From Caldifarciminota bacterium UBA6260 (GTDB lineage Bacteria; Hydrothermota; 32-111), in NCBI GenBank assembly GCA_002441125.1, contig DJVI01000020.1:55340-119339 (forward strand): a stretch of DNA of 64,000 bases, read 5' to 3'. A model generated the notes under the pieces. It was not told where the DNA came from. It worked only from the letters and a program-made list of their open reading frames with translations, and did not search any database. The stretch's first letter is position 1. Every line of letters begins with the position of its first letter. Below, piece after piece: positions 23,763 to 33,915 of the stretch. A program made the translations under genes and the position numbers.

Positions 23763-25723
23763 CTCTTCCTCAGCATTTTTAAAAATTCATCCTCATCTAT
23801 TATTTTTACACCTAACTTTTTCGCTTTCTCAAATTTTGATCCCGGTTCCAAGCCAACTATTAGGTAATCAGTTTTTTTTGATATGTTTTCAGAAAATGTT
23901 CCACCGTTTTCCAAAATGGTTTCTTTTATCTCATCCCTTGTAAAATTCTTTAAACTCCCGGTTACAACAAAACTTTTACCTTCAAGGATATCTTTTTTAG
24001 CTCTTTTTTCAAAACTGATCCCCAGCTCCTTCAGTTCTTTTATAAGATGCAGATTCTCCTCATTCTTAAAAAATAGTATTATATTTTTTGCAGTCTCATC
24101 CCCAACACCTTCAATTTTTCTTATACTTTCGAAATCAGCGTTTATAAGATCTTCTATATTTTCAAAATTTTCTGACAACTTTTCAGATAAAAACTCTCCA
24201 ACATTTTTTATACCTAACGAATAAATGAATCTTTTCAATGTTGTTCTTTTTGATTTTTCAATAGAATCGAGTATATTCTTCGCACTCTTTTCTTTTATCC
24301 GTGGTATTTTAAAAAGTTTCTCATAGTTCAACCTGTAAATATCCGGAATAGTTTTTACAAGATTATATTCAAGAAGTTTTTTTACCATCATCTCTCCAAG
24401 ATTCTCTATATTCATTCCACTCTTAGAGCAGAAATGTAAAAGTGATAGTTCAATCTGGGCTGGACAGTTTTTATTTATACATCTTAAAGCTACCTCACCC
24501 TCATACTGGACAAGTTTTTGCCCACATGATGGGCAATCTTTTGGTTTTTCTATCTTTTGGCAATCTTGACTTCTTTTTTCTTTTATTACCTTTATAACTT
24601 TTGGAATTATCTCTCCACTCTTCTCTATCAAAACATAATCGTTCACCATCAGGTCTAACCTTTCAATCTCGTCGAAGTTATGCAAAGTTGATCTTTTTAC
24701 TGTTGAACCTGAGAGAAAAACAGGTTCAAGGTTAGCAACAGGAGTTACAACTCCAGTTCTCCCAACCTGAAAAGATACTGAAAGAAGTTTTGTAACAGCT
24801 CTTTCAGGTTCATACTTGAAAGCGAAAGCCCATCTTGGGGATTTTGAAGTGTATCCTATTTTTTCTCTCAACTCCAACTGGTTAACCTTAATAACTATTC
24901 CGTCAGTCTCATAAGGTAAAGAGTACCTTTCATTTTTAAACCTTTCCTTAATATCCAAGACCTCTTTTATATTTTCTGCTAAATAGAATTTTTCTACAAC
25001 TGGAATTTTCAACGCTTTAAGATATTTTAAACTATCAGTATGTGTTTTCTCTATCTCTGTGACTACGGTATGTATCCTTACAGATAAACCCCTTTTACTT
25101 ACCTCTTTTGGGGAAAGCAACTTTAAAGTTCCAGCAGCTGCATTCCTCGCATTTGAAAAAGAGTATATATCCTGAATCTTTGAAAATCTATCCTTAGTGA
25201 AAAAAACTTCACCTCTTATTATAAGTTCTCCATCAAATTTTTTCTCAAGTGTTAAAGGTAATTCCCTTATAGTTTTTATATTTTCTGAAACATCATCACC
25301 GATGTTCCCATCTCCTCTTGTTAGCCCTTTAAAGAAAATCCCATCTTTGTATATTATGGAGACAGCGACACCATCTATTTTTGGTTCAACTACATAAGAA
25401 AAATCGTCACCTATGATTGTTTTTATCCTTCTATCAAAATCTAATACCTCACCATCAGAATAGGTGTTATCGAGGGAAAACATTTTTGGTTTATGTTCGA
25501 ACTTTTCAAAATTTTCTATATTCCTTTCGGAAACTCTTTGTGTAGGGGAGGATGGGGAATAGAACTGTGGATATTTTTTCTCAAGTTCTAAAAGCTTATG
25601 GTAAAGTTTATCATATTCGTAATCATCTATAAGGGGTTGGTTCAAAACATAGTAATGGTAATCGTATTTTTCGATCTCTTTTCTTAAACTCTCAATAGTT
25701 TCCTTGATCTGGTTTTCCTTCAT
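23759..25723 (-). CDS. ligA: NAD-dependent DNA ligase LigA
   Basis: A 654-residue ligase that seals nicks in replication and repair. The Ia domain (DYHYYVLNQPLIDDYEYD) is followed by the nucleotidyltransferase domain with adenylated Lys115 in EPKIDG, then SPRWAFAFKYE, the OB fold, a four-Cys zinc finger (CPSCG and CINKNCP near 400-420), helix-hairpin-helix repeats and a C-terminal BRCT domain (SFVVTGSLKNFTRDEI). Complete and of usual length. It overlaps secA by 4 nt upstream and thyX by 4 nt downstream, an unusual three-gene coupling. Confidence 0.98.
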   Translation of the reverse strand: MKENQIKETIESLRKEIEKYDYHYYVLNQPLIDDYEYDKLYHKLLELEKKYPQFYSPSSPTQRVSERNIENFEKFEHKPKMFSLDNTYSDGEVLDFDRRIKTIIGDDFSYVVEPKIDGVAVSIIYKDGIFFKGLTRGDGNIGDDVSENIKTIRELPLTLEKKFDGELIIRGEVFFTKDRFSKIQDIYSFSNARNAAAGTLKLLSPKEVSKRGLSVRIHTVVTEIEKTHTDSLKYLKALKIPVVEKFYLAENIKEVLDIKERFKNERYSLPYETDGIVIKVNQLELREKIGYTSKSPRWAFAFKYEPERAVTKLLSVSFQVGRTGVVTPVANLEPVFLSGSTVKRSTLHNFDEIERLDLMVNDYVLIEKSGEIIPKVIKVIKEKRSQDCQKIEKPKDCPSCGQKLVQYEGEVALRCINKNCPAQIELSLLHFCSKSGMNIENLGEMMVKKLLEYNLVKTIPDIYRLNYEKLFKIPRIKEKSAKNILDSIEKSKRTTLKRFIYSLGIKNVGEFLSEKLSENFENIEDLINADFESIRKIEGVGDETAKNIILFFKNEENLHLIKELKELGISFEKRAKKDILEGKSFVVTGSLKNFTRDEIKETILENGGTFSENISKKTDYLIVGLEPGSKFEKAKKLGVKIIDEDEFLKMLRKR

Positions 25724-28700
25724 AGACCTTTACCATGACAGTTTTTATATTTTTTACCTGATCCACAGAAACAAGGATCATTCCTTCCTATCTTTTTTGT
25801 TTCGTTAACAACAGGTTTGTTTTTTATTTCTTTTTCATCTGAAATGTTTGTTATATTCTCTTTTATTGTCTCCATCTTTTTAATTTCACTTTTTCTTATC
25901 TCCATCTGTTCAAAGGATGAAAGGAATCTTTCTGAAAATTGTTTGAAAAGGTTATCCATAAAATCGTTGAAAAGAATATAAGCTTCCCTTTTGTATTCTA
26001 TTAGAGGATCCCTTTGTGCATAACCTCTAAGAGATATACCTTCTTTTATTGCATCAAGTTCATAGAGTTGTTCGATCCAAAGGTTGTCTATGGTACTTAT
26101 GAAAATATTGCATATATTGAAAAGAAGAAGATCCACTCTTTTTGAGAAGATAGAAAATTTTTCATCAAATATTTTTTCTATTTCACCTTTTACGATTTCT
26201 ATAAATTTTTCCTTTTTTATCTGTTGATCTTTTACATTTATGGAAATTTTAAAATTGTTCAAGAGAAACTCGTTTATCTTCTGAATGTCCCACTCTTCAA
26301 AATTTTTACTTCCATCTATTGAAAGATTTAAAAACTCCTCTGCTGTCTGTAAAACATTCTCCTTTATATACTCACTTATCTCTTTGAAATTTTTTTCATA
26401 GAAGTTGTAAATATTTTTATGAATCTTTTCGAAAATATTTTCATCAAAATTATCAAACTGGATTTCCTTTAAAGTATCACAGTTGAAAACTATTGAAAGT
26501 TCCTTTAAAAGTTCCCTTTTCATTTCAGTAGAGTTATTTTTTGAGAACTGTTCTTTAAAATTCAAAAGTGTTTTCAAAAAGAGTTCTCTATCGAGAAACT
26601 CTATAGTAGGTTTTTTTTCAAGAAAATAGTTCCTTATCTGGTAAACAACCTCTCTCTGTTTGTTTATAACATCATCATACTGTAAAAGGTATTTTCTTCT
26701 TTCAAAATTTAAAGATTCTATTTTTTTCTGGGCACTTTCGATGGATGATGTAAGGAGTTTATGGGATATATTAACATCCCTTGAAGAGATACTTTCAAGT
26801 TTTTTTATCATATCACTCATTCTCTCGTTACCGAATATTCTCATAAGGTCATCTTCAAGAGAAACTGTGAAAAGTGAACTACCTGGATCTCCCTGTCTTC
26901 CAGATCTTCCCCTTAACTGTCTATCTATTCTTCTCGATTCATGTTTCTCAGTTCCAAGAACGAAAAGCCCTTCAGGGAAAGATAATGAAGGATTGCCAGA
27001 ACTGTCAAAATCTACATAAACTTTTCTTTCTTCAATATCTTTCGGATCTATAGTCTGTATAACAAATCTTTCTTTATCATTTTTTAATGTAGTATCATCA
27101 GTAATAAGGATTTTGTCCAACTCATCTTTATCGAAAGTGAAATATAAAGATTTATCTTTTAAAAACCAATCTTCATTTAAAAGAGTTTCATAGAACTCTT
27201 TGGATTTTGAAGAAGTATAGATTATAACTGGATTTTTCTTAAACTCTTCCTTTAATTTTAAAGCCCAGATAAGACAACTTCTTTCATGCAACATCCTTAC
27301 GGTTTTACCAAGTTTTATATCCGTTCCTCTTCCAGCCATATTTGTCGCAATAGTTATAGCACCTTGGAGTCCAGCTTCTGCAACGATTTTTGCTTCCTTC
27401 TCGTGGTATCTCGCATTAAGGATGTTGTATTTTAAAGGTTTCCCTGTCAAATCTTTCCTTAACTTTAAAAAAGAATCAAGGTATTCACTCGACTGAACTG
27501 ATGCTGTTCCAACAAGAACCGGTATACCTGCATTATGGAGTTTTACAATTAGGTCAAGAACATATTTTATCTTTTCATCCTTTCTTATGAAAATAAGATC
27601 ATCGTAATCTTTTCTTATAACTTTTTTGTTTGTAGGAACAACTATAACTGGAAGTTTATAGATATGCATAAACTCTTCCGATTCAGTTTCAGCTGTTCCA
27701 GTCATTCCAGATAATCTTTCAAACATCCTGAAAAGGTTCTGTAAAGTTATTGTTGCGAGAGTTTTTGTCTCCTCTTCTATCCTTACACCTTCTTTCGCTT
27801 CTATTGCTGAATGTAAACCTTCAGAGAACCTTCTACCAGGCATCAATCTTCCAGTATGTTCATCAACAATAACTATTTTTCCATTCTGTACTATATATTC
27901 AACATCCTTTTCAAATAGGGTGTATGCTTTAAGTAGTTGATGTAACGCATGTATCTGTTCACTTTTTACAACATACTTTTGCATAACCTCATTTTTTCTT
28001 TTATTCCTTTCTTCCGGGTCTTCAAAATCTTCATCTATTTTTTTCAACTCTATTGAAAGTTCAGGTGTTTTGAAAAATTCTTTGTCTGAACTTATCTTTT
28101 CAAAATAATCTTCACCTTTATCTGTAATGTTTACGGCACCACTTTTCTCATCGATAGAGTAAAGGAGTTCTGAGTCAAGAGTGTATAAAAGTTTATCCCT
28201 TAAAAGGTTGTTTTCCATCCTCTCCATCTTTGAAAGAATATCAGGATTCTGCATCAATTCTATTATCTCTTTCATCTTTGGAAGACCTCTTTTACAGGTC
28301 AAAAATCCTTTTATACCTTGCTCTTCATTCTTTTCCTGATAATCCTTTTTAGCTTTATCGAAGATTTTTCTTACTATCTCTTTCTGGCTTCTTACGAACT
28401 GGTTTACAAATGGATTTATTGATCTGTAGAGTTGTTCCGTTCTCTTTTCTGAAGGATCACCGAAGGGGAAGCCTGATATTATTAAAGGTGTTCTTGCCTC
28501 ATCTATTAAAACTGAATCAACTTCATCTATTATCGCATAATAGAAGTTTTCCCTTAAAACTTTATCTGATCTCTGAAAAGCCATATTGTCACGCAGATAA
28601 TCGAAACCGAATTCGTTGTTTGTAACATAGGTTATATCGCAATTGTAATTTTTCCTTCTTTCTTTAGCATCCATACCTGTTTGTATCAGTCCAACTGAAA

Positions 28701-29196
28701 CTCCCAACATTTCATAAACTGGATACATCCAAGCCCTATCCCTTTTTGCAAGGTAATCGTTAACTGTTATAAGGTATGCTCCATTTTTTTTAAGTGAGTG
28801 TAAATAGAGCGGCATAACAGCAACGAGAGTTTTACCTTCACCTGTTGCCATCTCAACTATGTTACCTTCAAAAAGTCCAATTGAACCGATAAGCTGGACA
28901 TCGTATGGAACCATATCCCATAAAAAGTTCATATCCTCATAATGGTATTCATACTTTTGATCGTAGAGTTTTTTCATCACATATTTTACAAGAGCGAAAC
29001 TTTCGACAAGGAGTGATGATAGTTCCTCTCCACTCTCAATCCTTTTTTTGAACTCTTCAGTTTTTTTGATAGGGGATAGTGAAGGATCTTTCAGATAGTT
29101 TTCATAAAAGGAATTTATCTTTTCAACTGTTATTTTGTACTCTTTCAATTTTTTTTGTGTATATGTTGGGAAAAACAGGTTAAGAATGTTTTTCAT
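25720..29196 (-). CDS. secA: Preprotein translocase ATPase SecA (long form)
   Basis: A 1158-residue motor that drives proteins through SecYEG. Walker A ATGEGKT is at 117-123, the DEVD box in IIDEVDSVLIDEARTPLII, then the preprotein-binding region, NBD2 with TNMAGRGTDIKLG and RQLRGRSGRQGDPG, the helical scaffold, and a C-terminal zinc motif CFCGSGKKYKNCH. It is longer than the 800-900 residues of E. coli or Bacillus, like SecA of Bacteroidetes-type bacteria; extra sequence sits around 260-420 and in the C-terminal third (about 850-1000). AGGAGA precedes ATG 29196. It overlaps dxs by 17 nt and ligA by 4 nt. The many exported proteins in this window are its likely clients. Confidence 0.98.
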   Translation of the reverse strand: MKNILNLFFPTYTQKKLKEYKITVEKINSFYENYLKDPSLSPIKKTEEFKKRIESGEELSSLLVESFALVKYVMKKLYDQKYEYHYEDMNFLWDMVPYDVQLIGSIGLFEGNIVEMATGEGKTLVAVMPLYLHSLKKNGAYLITVNDYLAKRDRAWMYPVYEMLGVSVGLIQTGMDAKERRKNYNCDITYVTNNEFGFDYLRDNMAFQRSDKVLRENFYYAIIDEVDSVLIDEARTPLIISGFPFGDPSEKRTEQLYRSINPFVNQFVRSQKEIVRKIFDKAKKDYQEKNEEQGIKGFLTCKRGLPKMKEIIELMQNPDILSKMERMENNLLRDKLLYTLDSELLYSIDEKSGAVNITDKGEDYFEKISSDKEFFKTPELSIELKKIDEDFEDPEERNKRKNEVMQKYVVKSEQIHALHQLLKAYTLFEKDVEYIVQNGKIVIVDEHTGRLMPGRRFSEGLHSAIEAKEGVRIEEETKTLATITLQNLFRMFERLSGMTGTAETESEEFMHIYKLPVIVVPTNKKVIRKDYDDLIFIRKDEKIKYVLDLIVKLHNAGIPVLVGTASVQSSEYLDSFLKLRKDLTGKPLKYNILNARYHEKEAKIVAEAGLQGAITIATNMAGRGTDIKLGKTVRMLHERSCLIWALKLKEEFKKNPVIIYTSSKSKEFYETLLNEDWFLKDKSLYFTFDKDELDKILITDDTTLKNDKERFVIQTIDPKDIEERKVYVDFDSSGNPSLSFPEGLFVLGTEKHESRRIDRQLRGRSGRQGDPGSSLFTVSLEDDLMRIFGNERMSDMIKKLESISSRDVNISHKLLTSSIESAQKKIESLNFERRKYLLQYDDVINKQREVVYQIRNYFLEKKPTIEFLDRELFLKTLLNFKEQFSKNNSTEMKRELLKELSIVFNCDTLKEIQFDNFDENIFEKIHKNIYNFYEKNFKEISEYIKENVLQTAEEFLNLSIDGSKNFEEWDIQKINEFLLNNFKISINVKDQQIKKEKFIEIVKGEIEKIFDEKFSIFSKRVDLLLFNICNIFISTIDNLWIEQLYELDAIKEGISLRGYAQRDPLIEYKREAYILFNDFMDNLFKQFSERFLSSFEQMEIRKSEIKKMETIKENITNISDEKEIKNKPVVNETKKIGRNDPCFCGSGKKYKNCHGKGL

Positions 29197-31069
29197 CTAT
29201 TATCTCCTCTAATCTCTTAAAGATAGATTTTTCATCTATCTTTTCAACCTCTTTCAATATATTCACAGAACCCATTTCCACAAATTTATCATTGATACCT
29301 AAATTTATAACTCTATTTTTATAACCATTCTCACTTACTATTCTTCTCACATACTCTCCAAATCCACCTGAAAGGATATTCTCTTCAACGGTTAATATGG
29401 TTTCATCATTTTTTATCTTTGAAAATAAAAGTTCCGAATCGAATGGTCTTAAAAATCTCGCGTTTATAACTGTTGGAAGGAATCCATATTTTTCCTGAAT
29501 TTTCAAAGCAGCATCCTTTGAAGGGTAGACCATACTACCTATAGCAACTATTATTATCTTTTCTCCATCCAAAATTATTTCACCTTTACCAAATTCTATA
29601 TCTTTTATTTCATTTGAAATATCAACACCGTATCCTTCACCTCTTGGATACCTTAAAGCTATAGGTCCATCATTATACTCTATTCCAAGTTTAACCATAC
29701 TTCTCAGTTCATCTTCATCTTTTGGAGCCATTATTACCATATCTGGAACTGTTCTAAGGTAAGAGAGATCAAATAGACCATGGTGTGTTGGTCCATCATC
29801 TCCAACTATTCCGGCTCTATCGAGTACGAAGAATATATTCCTTTTCATCAACGAAACATCATGTATCAACTGATCGTAACCTCTCTGCAAAAATGTTGAG
29901 TAAATTGCACACACAGGTTTAAACCCTTGCAAAGATAATCCAACAGAAAATAGAACAGCATGTTCTTCCGCTATTCCCACATCGAAAAATCTTTCAGGAA
30001 TCTGGTCCATCAAATATGATAACCCTGTGCCATGAGGCATTGCAGCTGTAATTCCTACAATCTTATCATTTTTTTTCGCAAGTTCTGTTAAAGTTTTTCC
30101 AAAAACATCGGTGTATTTTGGTCTGTTTGAGATTTTCTCAGAAAGTCCAGTCTCTTTATCGAATTTCCCAAGTCCATGGAATTTTGTTGGATCCTTTTCA
30201 GCGAATATATAACCTCTTCCCTTCTGTGTTATTAGATGTATTAAAATCGGTGAAGGATAATCTTTGGCATATTTGAATGTTGTTATAAGTTCCTCTATTT
30301 TATGACCATCAAAAGGACCAAGGTACCTAACTCCAAACTCTTCGAAAAATATTGTTGGGATGAAAAAGTTTTTTAAAGATTCTTTCATCCTTCTTGCAAT
30401 ATCTCTTGTTTTCTGACTCAAACCATCAGGTAATTTCCCCATAAGTTGCCATAAATCATTTTTAAGGTTTGTATAGACAGGTGTCCTTTGTAGTTTGTTT
30501 AGATACTGTGAGATACCTCCAACATTTTGGGATATTGACATGTTGTTATCATTTAAAACAATAATTATCTTGTTTCTTAGAGTTCCAAGGTTGTTTAAAG
30601 CTTCATATATGAGTCCATTTGTCATAGACCCATCACCTATAACATTTATTATCTCAAATTTTTCCTTCTTAAGGTCTCTTGCAACAGCCATTCCAAGTGC
30701 AGCTGAAAGTGATGTCCCAGCATGACCTACAGTCAGGTGATCATGCTCACTTTCAAAAATATTGTTAAAACCACTTATACCTTTATATGTTCTGAGAGTA
30801 GAAAATCTCTCTTTTCTTCCTGTCAATATTTTGTGTGCATAGGACTGGTGTCCCACATCGAATATTATTTTGTCTTTTGGTGATGAGAAAACATAGTGAA
30901 GGGATATTATTAGTTCTACCGCACCAAGAGATGGAGCGAGATGTCCACCAGTTTTTGATGTGTTCTCAATTATAAAATATCTTATTTCACTTGCGAGTTG
31001 GTATAACTCTTCTATGGAAAGTTTTTTTAAGTCCTCTGGATAATTTACTCTTTTCAAGATCTCATCCAT
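29180..31069 (-). CDS. dxs: 1-deoxy-D-xylulose-5-phosphate synthase
   Basis: A 629-residue thiamine-diphosphate enzyme that condenses pyruvate and glyceraldehyde-3-phosphate, the entry to the MEP isoprenoid pathway. GHLAPSLGAVEL, DVGHQSYAHKILTGR, the ThDP-binding GDGSMTNG (about 145-152), GPFDGH, the transketolase-type GIAEEHAV and DRAGIVGDDGPTHHG are all present. AAGGA is 5-6 nt before ATG 31069. It lies 12 nt downstream of a DUF212 gene and near a prenyl diphosphate synthase gene, a coherent isoprenoid group. Confidence 0.98.
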   Translation of the reverse strand: MDEILKRVNYPEDLKKLSIEELYQLASEIRYFIIENTSKTGGHLAPSLGAVELIISLHYVFSSPKDKIIFDVGHQSYAHKILTGRKERFSTLRTYKGISGFNNIFESEHDHLTVGHAGTSLSAALGMAVARDLKKEKFEIINVIGDGSMTNGLIYEALNNLGTLRNKIIIVLNDNNMSISQNVGGISQYLNKLQRTPVYTNLKNDLWQLMGKLPDGLSQKTRDIARRMKESLKNFFIPTIFFEEFGVRYLGPFDGHKIEELITTFKYAKDYPSPILIHLITQKGRGYIFAEKDPTKFHGLGKFDKETGLSEKISNRPKYTDVFGKTLTELAKKNDKIVGITAAMPHGTGLSYLMDQIPERFFDVGIAEEHAVLFSVGLSLQGFKPVCAIYSTFLQRGYDQLIHDVSLMKRNIFFVLDRAGIVGDDGPTHHGLFDLSYLRTVPDMVIMAPKDEDELRSMVKLGIEYNDGPIALRYPRGEGYGVDISNEIKDIEFGKGEIILDGEKIIIVAIGSMVYPSKDAALKIQEKYGFLPTVINARFLRPFDSELLFSKIKNDETILTVEENILSGGFGEYVRRIVSENGYKNRVINLGINDKFVEMGSVNILKEVEKIDEKSIFKRLEEIIDEKHS

Positions 31070-31081
31070 AAAAATTCCTTT

Positions 31082-31507
31082 CTATTTGAATACTATAGCT
31101 ATGAGAATTCCAAGAAGAGCACCATAAAACACTTCGAGTGGAGTATGTCCAAGAAGTTCCATCAACCTTTTTTCCTTGAATCTGTGTTCTATCTGAAAAT
31201 CCTCAACTATCTTGTTCAAAACCATTGCCTGTTTTCCCGCAGCCCTTCTTAATCCTGCAGCATCGTACATTATAACGAAGGAAAAGAATGCAGCTATAGA
31301 AAAATATAGAGAGTTGAACCCACCATAGAATCCAACCAGTGTTGTTAAGGTTGATGATGTTGAAGAATGGGAGCTTGGCATTCCACCTGTTTCAAAAAAC
31401 CTTTTGAAATTTACCTTCTTGTGTTCGATGAAGTAACTTATCACTTTTATTCCTTGCGCTGTTATTCCACTTAAAAGTGTTATCAAAAGAATTTTTAATG
31501 TTAGCAT
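31082..31507 (-). CDS. Divergent PAP2-family (DUF212/YuiD) membrane protein
   Basis: A 141-residue protein with about four membrane helices. GGMPSSHSSTSSTLTT and MYDAAGLRRAAGKQA followed by GHTPLEVFYGALLG form the PAP2-like catalytic pattern in the shortened DUF212 form. Such proteins are thought to act on lipid phosphates, but the substrate is unknown. Its place between the prenyl diphosphate synthase and dxs genes suggests a prenyl (undecaprenyl) diphosphate, which is inference. The ATG overlaps the upstream stop by 1 nt. Confidence 0.85.
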   Translation of the reverse strand: MLTLKILLITLLSGITAQGIKVISYFIEHKKVNFKRFFETGGMPSSHSSTSSTLTTLVGFYGGFNSLYFSIAAFFSFVIMYDAAGLRRAAGKQAMVLNKIVEDFQIEHRFKEKRLMELLGHTPLEVFYGALLGILIAIVFK

Positions 31508-32394
31508 CAGTTGATCCTTGTTAAAAATAGTTCTATTATACTTTCAACATTTCCTTTACTGAAACCTATTTTTTTTGTTAAACTTAAAGCTTTTTCCGAT
31601 TCTTTCTTTGCATATATTTTTGCTTTTTCAATACCATAAAGGGAAACATATGTTAACTTGTTCTGCTTTTCATCTTTACCTGCAGTTTTTCCAAGAATCT
31701 GTGATGGTGTTGTATAGTCAAGTATATCATCAACAATTTGAAAGAGTAAACCTGAATGTAAACCGAGTTTTTCAATATTTTTTGTTTTTTTCTTATCACA
31801 TCCAAGAAGTATAGCAGGCAATGTGAAAGAAGCTTTTATAAGTTCAGCGGTTTTTTTAGTATGGATGAATTTTAAGGTTTTCTCGTCCTGTTTAAAGTAT
31901 TGGCTTTTTGTATCGACAAATTGTCCTACAACCATTCCATCCATACCAGCTGCTTTTATAAGGTAATTTAACCCTTCAACAAGATATTTCTCATCTACAT
32001 CAGTTTGAAGGAATACCTCTACAGCGTATGCGAAAAGTGCATCACCTGCAAGTATAGCAACAGTTTCATCATATTTTTTATGTAAGGTAGGTTTTCCTCT
32101 CCTAAGGTCATCATTATCCATGGCTGGTAGATCATCATGTATGAGAGAATATGTGTGTATCATCTCAATAGATAAAGCGGCAGGTAAAAGTTTTTTTATC
32201 TTACTTCTTTGGGTGAGTTCTTCAGCTACGCTTAAAAATATTACTGGTCTTAACCTTTTCCCACCAGCTGAAATAGAGTAGTACATTGCTTCATAGAGTT
32301 TTTCTGAATATTTTCCTTTTTTAGTAAAATACTTTTTAAGATTTCTATCTATAAAATCTTTTTTAACTTTTAAATATTTTTCGAAATCACTCAT
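31507..32394 (-). CDS. ispA: Polyprenyl (farnesyl/geranylgeranyl-type) diphosphate synthase
   Basis: A 295-residue prenyltransferase. GGKRLRP binds isopentenyl diphosphate; the first Asp-rich motif is DDLPAMDNDD (near 87-96 from ATG 32394) with the two-residue insertion (DDxxxxD) typical of bacterial FPP synthases; the second is DDILDYT near 217. Chain length (C15 or C20) cannot be fixed from sequence. ATG 32394 is preferred, with AGAGAG 5 nt upstream; a GTG at 32400 is possible. The start overlaps xseB. The order xseA-xseB-ispA-dxs matches the conserved bacterial arrangement. Confidence 0.93.
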   Translation of the reverse strand: MSDFEKYLKVKKDFIDRNLKKYFTKKGKYSEKLYEAMYYSISAGGKRLRPVIFLSVAEELTQRSKIKKLLPAALSIEMIHTYSLIHDDLPAMDNDDLRRGKPTLHKKYDETVAILAGDALFAYAVEVFLQTDVDEKYLVEGLNYLIKAAGMDGMVVGQFVDTKSQYFKQDEKTLKFIHTKKTAELIKASFTLPAILLGCDKKKTKNIEKLGLHSGLLFQIVDDILDYTTPSQILGKTAGKDEKQNKLTYVSLYGIEKAKIYAKKESEKALSLTKKIGFSKGNVESIIELFLTRIN

Positions 32395-32584
32395 CTTCAC
32401 TCTCTTCTAAAATATTTTTTATCTTTTCCTCATAAACCTTTATCTGTTCTTCTACCTCTTTTATCAGTTTTATCCCTCTCTCATACATCTCTATAGATTT
32501 TTTTATATCTATATTTTCATCTTTGAGGTTTTTTACGATCTCTTCTATTTCTTTAATCTTATCTTCAAGTTTATCATCCTTCAT
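32387..32584 (-). CDS. xseB: Exodeoxyribonuclease VII small subunit
   Basis: A 65-residue helical protein, the usual size for XseB. LEDKIKEIEEIVKNLKDENIDIKKSIEMYERGIKLIKEVEE-type heptads with the conserved S-x-x-x-Y-E-x-G-x-x-L are the family mark. It binds the coiled-coil end of XseA to form exonuclease VII. ATGA overlap with xseA. Confidence 0.93.
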   Translation of the reverse strand: MKDDKLEDKIKEIEEIVKNLKDENIDIKKSIEMYERGIKLIKEVEEQIKVYEEKIKNILEESEDE

Positions 32585-33915
32585 AATTTCTCCTCTTCTA
32601 TACTTTTAACATTAGCTTTTATATTCCCATCGTAAATCATAACATTTATATTTGTATCTATAGTTAAATCTTTTACTGATTTTACCATCTGTCCATCCTC
32701 AGTTAATGTTATAGAGTATCCTCTTTTCAAAATCTCTTTAGGGTTCAGGTTATTGAGGTTACTTCTCAATATTTCAGCTTCCTTTTTTATTCTTTCAAAT
32801 CTTGTTTTTATCACATTGTTAAGATTATTTTTAATCATACCAACAAATTTTGCTTTTTCAAGAATCTTTAGCATCGGTGAACTTTTGAGTATTTCATTTT
32901 TTAAATACTCTTTTCTGTTTTTTATTATCTTTATTTTTCGTTCAACAGAATTTTCCATCTCTTCAAGTAAAAAACCTATCTTTTCCTTTTTTTTGTTAAG
33001 TGGTGCAAGGGAAGAGATGAAAAAGTTTTTTTTCAGATTCAAAAAATCTTTTTTCATTTGATCTATTTTGTTCTTCAACTCTTTTTTTAGTTCCTTTTTT
33101 GATCTTGATAAAAAATCAAAAATATCATCAATATTTTTTACAACTATTTCAGCAGCGGCTGATGGTGTTGGGGCTCTTAGATCAGATACAAAATCACATA
33201 TTGTGAAATCAGTTTCATGTCCAACAGCTGAAATTACTGGTATTTTTGATTTTGCTATCTCCCTTGCTAAAGTTTCATCGTTGAAAACAAAAAGGTCCTC
33301 AAAGGAACCACCTCCACGAGCTATTATTATAACATCAACATTATTTTTTTTATTAAAATATTTTAACCCATTAATGATACTCTTTTCACTCCCTTCCCCC
33401 TGAACTAAAGCAGGGAAGAGATATTTTTTTAAATATGGAGCCCTTCTTTTTAAAATATTTTCAATATCATGTATCACAGAACCTGTTTCTGATGTTATAA
33501 TTCCAATCGAAAGAGGGTATTCGGGTAATTTTTTCTTTCTCTCTTTATCGAAAAGTCCTTCCTTTTCAAGTTTCTCTTTGAGTTTTAAAAATTTTTCGTA
33601 AAGTTCTCCTATACCTGAAATCTTCATTTCTGTTATTATTATCTGGTATGTTCCCTGTTTTTCATATATGGTGAGGTATCCTGTTGCTACAACCTTATCA
33701 CCATCTTTAAAATCTTTTTTTATGTTTGTTGTTCTCCAGATAATACTTTTTATAATTGAGTTTTCATCTTTCAAAGAAAAATAAATGTGTCCTGAACTGC
33801 TTAGTGTCCAGTTTGTTATCTCACCTGTTATTTTTATAAGTGATGGGAACTTTTTCGAAATCGTCTCTTTTAGAATTTTCGTTAACTCTGTTACTGTAAA
33901 AACTTTTTCATCCAT
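32581..33915 (-). CDS. xseA: Exodeoxyribonuclease VII large subunit
   Basis: A 444-residue nuclease subunit. The N-terminal OB fold (VTELTKILKETI, GEITNWTLSSSGHIYFSLKD) is followed by the catalytic domain with IGIITSETGSVIHDI, IARGGGSFEDLFVFNDE and SAVGHETDFTICDFVSDLRAPTPSAAAE, all diagnostic, then a coiled-coil tail. Degrades single-stranded DNA ends with XseB. Overlaps folD by 8 nt and xseB by 4 nt. Confidence 0.97.
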   Translation of the reverse strand: MDEKVFTVTELTKILKETISKKFPSLIKITGEITNWTLSSSGHIYFSLKDENSIIKSIIWRTTNIKKDFKDGDKVVATGYLTIYEKQGTYQIIITEMKISGIGELYEKFLKLKEKLEKEGLFDKERKKKLPEYPLSIGIITSETGSVIHDIENILKRRAPYLKKYLFPALVQGEGSEKSIINGLKYFNKKNNVDVIIIARGGGSFEDLFVFNDETLAREIAKSKIPVISAVGHETDFTICDFVSDLRAPTPSAAAEIVVKNIDDIFDFLSRSKKELKKELKNKIDQMKKDFLNLKKNFFISSLAPLNKKKEKIGFLLEEMENSVERKIKIIKNRKEYLKNEILKSSPMLKILEKAKFVGMIKNNLNNVIKTRFERIKKEAEILRSNLNNLNPKEILKRGYSITLTEDGQMVKSVKDLTIDTNINVMIYDGNIKANVKSIEEEKL

